In this document: piece after piece, positions 1 through 4,797 of the stretch
Position numbering within the stretch: the first letter of the stretch is position 1
Layout of the letters: every line of letters begins with the position of its first letter
Origin: Candidatus Aenigmatarchaeota archaeon
GTDB taxonomy: Archaea > Aenigmatarchaeota > Aenigmatarchaeia > QMZP01
Assembly (NCBI GenBank): GCA_003663225.1
Contig: QMZP01000062.1
Span: 1 to 5,732 of the forward strand
DNA: 5,732 nucleotides
Reading direction: 5' to 3'
Notes under the pieces: model-generated
Seen by the model: the letters and a program-made list of their open reading frames with translations, nothing else
What the model was told of the DNA's origin: nothing
Databases searched by the model: none
Made by a program: the position numbers and the translations under genes

Positions 1-1203
1 AGGCTGGCATGCATTGGACACGCATGCCTCTGACTGGCCGCACGAGCCGCAGTCCAGCATTGTGCCGCATCCATCATCCACATGGCCGCACTCAAGGCCG
101 GTGCAGTCGTTGGTGGGAGTGCATGACAACGATAGAACAACGGCGGAGCCGTCGCCTATAACCATGTTATCGGTTACCTGTGCAGGGCCCCATGAGTCAG
201 AGATGTGGCCGGGCTTGCTGGCAGACGCCTGGAAGGCCTTGTCTGCCACGGTTCCGCCATAATAAGCATAGCTGGTCACGCATTTCCTTGACGCGTAACC
301 GTCAAGGCCGGTGGTTTCGCTTGACGACCAGTCCTCATTGTCCATATCCACTGTGGCTCCCTGGACAGGGTCTGTGCCATTATCGACCATGACGTCTACG
401 TACCATCCGCGGAAAAGCTCCGAGCCGCTTGCCACGCTCTCCGATGCCATGGTGACATTAATGAATGTGTTATTGACGGACGTGCCCTCGACCACGACAT
501 CTTCACTGGAACCGCTGCCCACGAATACGTTGTCCCTGAACATGTTATGGTTGGAGCCCGGGCCCGTCATGTACCAGTAGTTCATAAGCCAGACAAATGA
601 GCTGGCCGGGTCCCTTATGCGGTTGCCGATTACCCTGTTGTGCTCCACGCCAAGAAAGTTTATGCATCCGCCATACCCGTTGACGCAGTCCTCTATCACG
701 TTATCCCTTATCGTGTTGTTGTCGCTATTTATCTCTATCCATATGCCGTTCCCGGTATGGGACAGGTTGTTCCCCTCTATAACGTTGTTATCGCACCCGG
801 AATAGAACCATATGCCATCATACTGGCTCCCTGTAAGGGTGTTATTCCTGAATAAGCTGTTCGTGGTATACCATACCCTTATGCTATTGGTGAAGCCGTC
901 TATGACGCAGTTCTTTACTGTTATGGCATCGTTGCCTATAGAGTCCACGCCCTGCGACAGCCAGCCCGAGCCGTCTGTCGTTATGCTGTGGCCAGCACAA
1001 TCAAGAGTCACACCATCTGCATTCATGATCAGGCCCGTCCCCGGACACGGCCCCAGGTCGGATGTCATGACATAGTCCTCTATGACAGAATCGCCGCAGT
1101 TGCACGGCGTAGAGCCTCCGCAGTTGGCAGCTATCGCGCTGGGTGCCAGGAGGACAGTGAACGAAATCACAATCAATGTCATGCATGCTCTCATGGGCAT
1201 CAT
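1..1203 (-). CDS. Secreted NosD-like right-handed parallel beta-helix protein with C-terminal Cys-rich module, 3'-truncated by window edge
   Basis: The minus strand stays open from an ATG at 1203 to base 1, giving 401 residues with no stop, so the C-terminus is missing. Residues 1-25 look like a signal peptide: a short basic start, a hydrophobic core (LIVISFTVLLAPSAIA) and an Ala-rich cleavage site before N27-C28. Residues 57-255 hold Asn-rich repeats of about 20-24 residues (NNTLTGSQYDGIWF, DNNVIEGNNL, DNNTIRDNVIED, HNRVIGNRIRD), the pattern of NosD/pectate-lyase-type beta-helices. They follow an LDCAGHSI segment that commonly begins such archaeal domains. Residues 265-358 (PVQGATVDMDNE, TTGLDGYAS) resemble a carboxypeptidase-regulatory-like beta-sandwich. 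Residues 361-401 contain eight cysteines in a CTGLECGxxxDGCGxxLDCGSC arrangement. Several N-x-S/T sequons suggest surface glycosylation. The start is ambiguous: GTG 1206, ATG 1203, 1200 and 1194 are in frame, and 1203 lies two bases after the apt stop. A role in the cell envelope or in glycan binding is inference; no catalytic residue was identified. Confidence 0.85.
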   Translation of the reverse strand, partial: MMPMRACMTLIVISFTVLLAPSAIAANCGGSTPCNCGDSVIEDYVMTSDLGPCPGTGLIMNADGVTLDCAGHSITTDGSGWLSQGVDSIGNDAITVKNCVIDGFTNSIRVWYTTNSLFRNNTLTGSQYDGIWFYSGCDNNVIEGNNLSHTGNGIWIEINSDNNTIRDNVIEDCVNGYGGCINFLGVEHNRVIGNRIRDPASSFVWLMNYWYMTGPGSNHNMFRDNVFVGSGSSEDVVVEGTSVNNTFINVTMASESVASGSELFRGWYVDVMVDNGTDPVQGATVDMDNEDWSSSETTGLDGYASRKCVTSYAYYGGTVADKAFQASASKPGHISDSWGPAQVTDNMVIGDGSAVVLSLSCTPTNDCTGLECGHVDDGCGTMLDCGSCGQSEACVSNACQP

Positions 1204-1205
1204 CA

Positions 1206-1751
1206 CTATTCGCTATCATATTGTATAAGGGAATACACATCAACACCGAGGTCGTCGAGCTTTGCCCTGCCTTTCAGGAACGACAGCTCTATGAGGAAGC
1301 ATATGCCTGCTATTCTCCCTCCCAGTTTCCTCACGAGGTCAGCGGTCGCCCTTATTGTTCCCCCTGTGGCAAGGAGATCATCAACGAGCAGGACCTTCTG
1401 GCCGGGCTTGACTGCATCCTTGTGCATCTCCAGCGTATCAGTCCCGTACTCCAGCTCGTAGGTCGTGCTTTCTGTCTCGTATGGCAGCTTGCCCGGCTTC
1501 CTTACCGGTATGAATCCTATGCCAAGCTCGTATGCTATCGCTGCGCCGAATATGAATCCTCTGGACTCAGCAGCGGCTATCACGTCGATGCCTTTGTCCC
1601 TGTAGTAATCTGCCATTGCCTTGACACTGTGCTTGAAAGCCCATGGGTCCCGCAGAAGAGTCGTTATGTCCCTGAAAACTATCCCCTTCTTGGGGAAGTC
1701 CGGGATATCCCTTATCTTCGCTCTCAGCTCATCGGGCATGATATTCCCCAT
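1206..1751 (-). CDS. apt: Adenine phosphoribosyltransferase
   Basis: This type I phosphoribosyltransferase makes AMP and pyrophosphate from adenine and PRPP in cytoplasmic purine salvage. From ATG 1751 it has 181 residues, close to the usual 170-180. Near the N-terminus, IRDIPDFPKKGIVFRDITTLL is the family signature that contacts adenine. AAESRGFIFG lies near residues 59-69, the flexible-loop RKPGKLP at 84-90, and the PRPP-binding loop VLLVDDLLATGGT at 120-132, with both acidic residues and the GGT turn intact. The frame is open up to an ATG at 1814, but the extra residues overlap the zinc-ribbon gene and match nothing in the family. ATG 1751 (two bases after the upstream stop) and ATG 1739 (MPDELR, 177 residues, with GGGG six bases upstream) are both credible. 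I prefer 1751 because the other two same-strand junctions have the same two-base gap. The gene sits between the zinc-ribbon and beta-helix genes. Product very sure, start moderately sure. Confidence 0.96.
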   Translation of the reverse strand: MGNIMPDELRAKIRDIPDFPKKGIVFRDITTLLRDPWAFKHSVKAMADYYRDKGIDVIAAAESRGFIFGAAIAYELGIGFIPVRKPGKLPYETESTTYELEYGTDTLEMHKDAVKPGQKVLLVDDLLATGGTIRATADLVRKLGGRIAGICFLIELSFLKGRAKLDDLGVDVYSLIQYDSE

Positions 1752-1753
1752 AC

Positions 1754-1957
1754 CTAAGAATTTGATTCTGTTCGTTTTAAACGTTTCTCCTGTTTTCTCA
1801 TATTCCTGTAGCATCCTTCACAGAACACAGGTGCCGTTCCCTTGGGTACGAAATCCACGAAGTCCTCCTTCCCGCATCTCTCGCAGATTATCTTGTGCTT
1901 CTTTTTCCGCAGCCTGAAATTCTTCCTCGGAAGCCTCTTCATGTACATGCTGCCCAT
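1754..1957 (-). CDS. Small basic CxxC-x17-CxxC zinc-ribbon protein
   Basis: This 67-residue protein is mostly a basic N-terminal arm (RLPRKNFRLRKKKHK, residues 8-22), a four-cysteine zinc site (C25, C28, C46, C49) and a basic tail (RKQEKRLKR). Exactly 17 residues separate the two CxxC pairs, and the core has the form CxxCGKxxxVxFxPKGxxPVxCxxCY. This matches a small domain family recurring in archaeal and candidate-phylum bacterial genomes, known only by its spacing as CxxC-x17-CxxC. The charge suggests nucleic-acid or ribosome binding, but no function is established and none is assigned. ATG 1957 is preferred over in-frame ATGs at 1948 and 1942 because a TATA box is centred about 27 bp upstream, as expected for a leaderless message. 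It is first in the block and is followed two bases after its TAG stop by apt. This is not a ribosomal protein that I recognise. Confidence 0.85.
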   Translation of the reverse strand: MGSMYMKRLPRKNFRLRKKKHKIICERCGKEDFVDFVPKGTAPVFCEGCYRNMRKQEKRLKRTESNS

Positions 1958-1980
1958 ATGTTCCCATCTTGTGTTCTTGC

Positions 1981-1988
1981 TATATATA
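1981..1988 (-). promoter_or_regulatory. TATA box for the zinc-ribbon/apt/beta-helix block
   Basis: On the minus strand the sequence reads CCGAAACCAAGATATATATAGC. The TATATATA core is centred about 27 bp upstream of ATG 1957, and the purine-rich stretch just upstream is suitable for a TFB recognition element. The archaeal TATA-to-start distance is typically about 25-27 bp, so transcription should begin at or beside the ATG, giving a leaderless mRNA. This is the strongest TATA match in the window. The call rests on inspection alone. Confidence 0.7.
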
Positions 1989-1994
1989 TCTTGG

Positions 1995-2012
1995 TTTCGG
2001 TCATTACCGAAA
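1995..2012. promoter_or_regulatory. Perfect inverted repeat in the divergent promoter region, candidate operator
   Basis: TTTCGGT-CATT-ACCGAAA is a perfect palindrome with 7-bp arms and a 4-bp centre. It lies in the 97-bp spacer between the divergent zinc-ribbon gene and membrane-peptide gene. It abuts the upstream side of the minus-strand TATA box, where TFB would bind, and lies roughly 15-30 bp upstream of the plus-strand TATA-like element. Dyads of this size are typical binding sites for dimeric winged-helix regulators. It has no following U-tract on either strand and precedes both genes, so a terminator is unlikely. The bound regulator is unknown; the ArsR-type protein encoded nearby is an obvious candidate by inference. 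Confidence 0.55.
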
Positions 2013-2020
2013 GAAAACGA

Positions 2021-2037
2021 AAGCCATTTGAAATATC
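2021..2037 (+). promoter_or_regulatory. TATA-like promoter element for the 72-residue membrane-peptide gene
   Basis: AAGCCATTTGAAATATC lies 18-34 bp upstream of ATG 2055. Its T-rich centre is about 27 bp from the start codon, and no Shine-Dalgarno sequence precedes the ATG. The purine-rich GAAAGAAAACGAAAG just upstream would suit a TFB recognition element. The first nine bases recur at nearly the same distance from the start of the polytopic membrane-protein gene (2830-2838), which supports a shared promoter design. The TATA match is weaker than on the minus strand. Confidence 0.5.
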
Positions 2038-2054
2038 ATTAAGAACAGATATTC

Positions 2055-2273
2055 ATGAACAAGAGGATATGGTTAATATTCATTCTCATAATATGCTATT
2101 GGTCGGCATCCAACAGTTACGTGGCGGCATCGGACGGGTTGCATGAGATAAGCAACTCTGCAGGATACCTCGCGCTGTTCTTCGCGGGAGGGATAGCCCT
2201 CATGTTCCTGCAAGACAAGGATAAATTACAGGGAGACAATAATATAGCATGCGCACAGAAGAAAAGAAGGTAA
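2055..2273 (+). CDS. Small membrane protein with two hydrophobic segments, unknown function
   Basis: This is a 72-residue protein. Residues 1-26 begin MNKR and continue with a hydrophobic stretch (IWLIFILIICYW) ending in a small-residue region (YVAASDG), so it may be a signal peptide or a first membrane helix. Residues 37-52 (AGYLALFFAGGIALMFL) form a second helix, followed by a charged tail (QDKDKLQGDNN...AQKKRR). It would span the membrane twice, or once after cleavage, with the basic tail inside. Codon use (ATA, AGG) matches the neighbours, supporting a real gene. Its last 25 bases overlap the downstream regulator in another frame, which suggests co-expression. No family is recognised. A partner or sensor subunit for the membrane-anchored regulator is possible from position only. 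Confidence 0.65.
   Translation: MNKRIWLIFILIICYWSASNSYVAASDGLHEISNSAGYLALFFAGGIALMFLQDKDKLQGDNNIACAQKKRR
2221..2228 (+). promoter_or_regulatory. Possible internal TATA box upstream of the ArsR-type regulator
   Basis: ATAAATTA is centred about 25 bp upstream of ATG 2249, inside the end of the membrane-peptide gene. That is the right distance for a leaderless start at the regulator's ATG. A GGGAG at 2231-2235 could be a ribosome-binding site instead, but its 13-base spacing is long. The element could be chance within coding sequence, so support is modest. Confidence 0.35.
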
Positions 2274-2824
2274 CGCTCGACAAGGGGACGTTCCGGGCGC
2301 TGACATCAGACACAAGGATAGGCATACTGAAGAGCCTGAAGGAGCGAAGGAAGACGCTCAGCGAGCTGTCCAAGCAGAACAGGATGTCCGTGTCCACCAT
2401 AAAGGGGCATCTCGACACGCTGGTTAGCGCAGGCCTCATAGAGCAGAAGGACGACGGCCATAAGTGGAAGTACTATGACCTGACACGCAAAGGCAGTGCC
2501 GTGCTCGACCCGGATGAGAGGAAGGTATGGATACTGCTGTCCGTCTCAGGGCTTGCGTTGCTCGTCACAGGGCTTGACGCGTTCACAGGAGTCATAGGCA
2601 GCGCATTCCGGGGGGTATCAAGGAATGCCGAGCCCATGGTCTTTGAGAAGGTCAGCGACACTGTCACAGGACCTCTGTTGCAGGGGGGCCCAGAGGCTGC
2701 GGCAACGGCCACCAACACAGCCGCGCCATTCCCATGGGTGCATCTTGTGACAGGCATCATGCTTTCCGTGCTCACCGCTTTCTTCGCGTTCAGGCTTGTC
2801 AGAAGAAAGTCCGTTTTTGCGTAA
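2249..2824 (+). CDS. ArsR-type winged helix-turn-helix regulator with two C-terminal membrane helices
   Basis: This is a 191-residue protein. Residues 18-82 form an ArsR-like winged helix: LTSDTRIGILKSL (helix 1), KTLSELSKQNRMSVSTIKGHL (helix-turn-helix, recognition helix near 47-58), LVSAGLIEQ, and a wing ending WKYYDLTRKG. Residues 93-116 (VWILLSVSGLALLVTGL...) and about 163-184 (WVHLVTGIMLSVLTAFFAF) are membrane helices. They flank a roughly 45-residue loop that is predicted to lie outside, if the DNA-binding end is cytoplasmic, and the tail is RLVRRKSVFA. Membrane-tethered ArsR-type proteins are widespread in archaea and mostly uncharacterised. The protein lacks the paired-cysteine metal site of classical metal-sensing ArsR proteins, so metal sensing is not supported. 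The start overlaps the upstream gene by 25 bases. It probably controls itself or neighbours, with the palindrome at 1995-2012 as a candidate site (inference). Confidence 0.88.
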   Translation: MRTEEKKVTLDKGTFRALTSDTRIGILKSLKERRKTLSELSKQNRMSVSTIKGHLDTLVSAGLIEQKDDGHKWKYYDLTRKGSAVLDPDERKVWILLSVSGLALLVTGLDAFTGVIGSAFRGVSRNAEPMVFEKVSDTVTGPLLQGGPEAAATATNTAAPFPWVHLVTGIMLSVLTAFFAFRLVRRKSVFA

Positions 2825-2829
2825 GTTTC

Positions 2830-2842
2830 AAGCCATTTATCT
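2830..2842 (+). promoter_or_regulatory. TATA-like promoter element for the polytopic membrane-protein gene
   Basis: AAGCCATTTATCT sits in the 40-bp gap after the regulator's stop, with its ATTTAT core about 27 bp upstream of ATG 2865. No Shine-Dalgarno sequence precedes that ATG, so a leaderless start fits. AAGCCATTT is identical to the element before the membrane-peptide gene, at almost the same distance (35 versus 34 bases to the A of ATG). It also helps set the gene's start. Confidence 0.5.
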
Positions 2843-2864
2843 CTCACCTGCAGCAATATCAAGC

Positions 2865-3911
2865 ATGGAGCAGCACGAAGCGATATCACTGGTTTTTGTC
2901 GCAGCGATAGTGACGCTCTCGCTTGCAGCTACTATGCTCATAGCTGCGAAGTACGGGACTCCCGTAGGCTGGGATTACAAGCACCACGTAGTTATGGCCA
3001 CCAAATACGCAAGAGGCAGCTTCGACCTGTCACCAACAAGCATAGGAACGAATTTCGGCATATATCCCCCATTGTTCCACATCATGCTGGCATTTTTCAT
3101 AATATCAGGCACGCTCGGCGCCGCGTCGCTTTTCATGCAGGTGGCATTCTACCCTCTCATAATGCTGTCAGGCATGTTCCTTGTATGGAAGACGCTGGGG
3201 GAACGGCAGGCTGCCATAGCAGGCATCATAATGCTCGGCTCGGTGGCGCTGTTCGACCGTTCGCAGGTGATACCGCAGTCGCTCGACATGATATTCATAC
3301 CGCTGGGTATGTACCTCTTCCTCAAGAAGGACAAGCTATCCCTCATATGCCTGTCCATACCGATGTACGCCCACGGGCCCTTTGCCTTCCCACTACTCGG
3401 AGCGATGTTATTGTTCTCAAGGAAGCATAAGCCATACAGGGAGCTGGCAAAGTGGGCACTGGCAATCTCGCTGCCTATAATAGCGCTGGTGGCTCTCACG
3501 CTGCCATCATACGCGTCTTTCTCATCAGGCTACAACAACCCGCAGGAGAGGATAATGACAGAGAACCCGCTTTACATGATATTGTACATGGGACCAATCC
3601 CGGTAGTGCTCCTGCCTATCTCCCTGATTGCTGCCGGAAGAAGATGGCGCGGGCTCTCGGGCATAGAAACCATGTCAGTGTACTGGATAGCGCTGCTTTG
3701 CCCGCTGCTGCTTGTCATGGCGGACAGGTTTGCCTCATATGCGGTGGTACCCACGGCCGTTCTTGCGTCTTCATGGCTATCAGGGAAGGCAAGGAAGAAG
3801 TGGCTGTTGGTCATGCTGGTATTGCTGTTTTGGATAGCTATGACAACTTCATACATCCCCATGCTGAGGATAATATCCGGATGGAACGGCTATGCCATGG
3901 ACGCCTTTTAG
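2865..3911 (+). CDS. Multi-pass membrane protein, probable GT-C-type glycosyltransferase
   Basis: This is a 348-residue protein with roughly 9-11 hydrophobic segments, for example 8-28, 66-84, 86-108, 136-153, 196-214, 237-258, 269-285, 290-306 and 313-330. After the first helix comes an extracytoplasmic loop, GWDYKHHVVMATKYARGSFDL, then GIYPPLFHIML. An acidic residue with nearby histidines (D37, H40, H41) just after the first helix is typical of GT-C polyprenyl-phosphate-sugar-dependent glycosyltransferases. ADRFASYAVVPTAVLAS near 286-302 resembles the R-x(3)-Y-x(3)-P segment of archaeal membrane proteins of that type. Substrate and family are not determinable here; glycan assembly in the envelope is inference. 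The frame is open back to 2796, but that start overlaps the regulator and adds a hydrophilic extension. ATG 2865 is preferred because the TATA-like element fits it. The TAG stop interlocks with the convergent carbamoyltransferase stop. Confidence 0.8.
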   Translation: MEQHEAISLVFVAAIVTLSLAATMLIAAKYGTPVGWDYKHHVVMATKYARGSFDLSPTSIGTNFGIYPPLFHIMLAFFIISGTLGAASLFMQVAFYPLIMLSGMFLVWKTLGERQAAIAGIIMLGSVALFDRSQVIPQSLDMIFIPLGMYLFLKKDKLSLICLSIPMYAHGPFAFPLLGAMLLFSRKHKPYRELAKWALAISLPIIALVALTLPSYASFSSGYNNPQERIMTENPLYMILYMGPIPVVLLPISLIAAGRRWRGLSGIETMSVYWIALLCPLLLVMADRFASYAVVPTAVLASSWLSGKARKKWLLVMLVLLFWIAMTTSYIPMLRIISGWNGYAMDAF

Positions 3912-4795
3912 AGAACCATTGCAAGCAGCGCCTTCTGGACATGGAGCCTGTTCTCTGCCTGGTCCCACACGACCGACTGCTGGCCGTCCATAACCTCTGA
4001 TGTTATCTCGTCCCCCCTGTGAGCGGGCAGGCAATGCATGGCTATGGCATCAGGCTTCGCGAGCCTCATTATCCCCGCATTCAGCTGGTATGGTCTCAGT
4101 GCCCTGGACTTCCTGGATGCCTGCTTCTCATGGCCCATGGATACCCATGTATCGGTATAGACCACGTCTGCCTTGTGCAACCCCTCTTTCGGCTTGCTGC
4201 AAACCATCACAGAATCAGCGTTATCTGACAGTATCTTCTTGTCCGGCGCATGCCCGTCAGGACAGCACACTGCCATATGCATGCCCACCTTCTTGCATGC
4301 ATTCATCAGAGAATGGCACACGTTGCTGCTCCCATCTCCCATGAAGCACAGCTTCAGGCCTTTAAGGTGCCCGAAATGCTCCCTTATCGTGAACATGTCA
4401 GAGAGCGCCTGGCACGGATGTAGCAGGTCTGTCAGCCCGTTTATCACAGGCACGTCAGCACTGCGTGCAAGCTCCTCTATGTCCTTGTGCGAGAACAGCC
4501 TTGCCACTATGCCGTCAGAGTACCTGCTCAGCACCTTAGCCGTATCGGATACTGTCTCACCCCTGCCAAGCTGGCTTTCATTCCAGCTGAGATGAACCGA
4601 ATGCCCGCCCAGCTGGCTCATGCCGGCATCGAACGACACCATTGTCCTGGTAGAGGGCTTCTGGAATAGCAGCACCAGGTTCTTGTCCCTCAGGATGCCC
4701 TGGATAGGTTTCTTCTTGAGGCTGGCAGCGGTCTTGAAAACCATGGCTATTTCATGCTCGTCAAGGTCATGCATGGATAAGAAGTCCCTCTCCAT
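3908..4795 (-). CDS. argF: Ornithine carbamoyltransferase
   Basis: This enzyme interconverts ornithine plus carbamoyl phosphate with citrulline plus phosphate in the cytoplasm. It has 295 residues, slightly short for a family of about 300-335. The N-terminal FLSMHDLDEHEI is typical. The carbamoyl-phosphate loop FQKPSTRT lies at 44-51, R99 sits in a GIVARLFSH segment, and HPCQALSDM (H126-M134) completes the phosphate site. DTWVSMG (215-221) and HCLPAHRGDE (254-263) are the ornithine-site motifs that separate it from aspartate carbamoyltransferase. The usual second Arg of STRTR is Met52. It follows carbamate kinase by two bases, and its ribosome-binding site lies in that gene's last codons. With carbamate kinase upstream, a catabolic role (usually named arcB) is likely, but biosynthesis cannot be excluded. 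A putrescine-specific enzyme is less likely because no C-terminal extension is present. Confidence 0.95.
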   Translation of the reverse strand: MERDFLSMHDLDEHEIAMVFKTAASLKKKPIQGILRDKNLVLLFQKPSTRTMVSFDAGMSQLGGHSVHLSWNESQLGRGETVSDTAKVLSRYSDGIVARLFSHKDIEELARSADVPVINGLTDLLHPCQALSDMFTIREHFGHLKGLKLCFMGDGSSNVCHSLMNACKKVGMHMAVCCPDGHAPDKKILSDNADSVMVCSKPKEGLHKADVVYTDTWVSMGHEKQASRKSRALRPYQLNAGIMRLAKPDAIAMHCLPAHRGDEITSEVMDGQQSVVWDQAENRLHVQKALLAMVL

Positions 4796-4797
4796 CG

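Noticed and set aside
1222..1230. Minus-strand CTTATACAA as a promoter for the beta-helix gene
   Set aside because: It is at a suitable distance (about 23-26 bp) but consists of ordinary apt codons, so I did not list it as a feature. It remains a weak possibility.
988..1757. Long plus-strand open frames (988-1461 and 1176-1757)
   Set aside because: They lie opposite apt and the beta-helix gene, whose minus-strand products have clear family motifs. The plus-strand translations are low-quality, with no recognisable domain.
1772..1783. AT-rich minus-strand GTTTAAAACGAA and overlapping small dyad as an apt promoter or terminator
   Set aside because: Its TTTAAAA core is about 27 bp from ATG 1751, but it lies inside Lys/Arg codons of the zinc-ribbon tail and no second signal supports it. 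It may be chance.
1752..1814. Extended apt start at ATG 1814
   Set aside because: The extra 21 residues overlap the zinc-ribbon gene in another frame and precede the normal family N-terminus.
2796..2864. Extended start of the polytopic membrane protein at ATG 2796
   Set aside because: It overlaps the regulator's 3' end and adds a hydrophilic stretch before the first helix; the TATA-like element at 2830-2842 fits ATG 2865.
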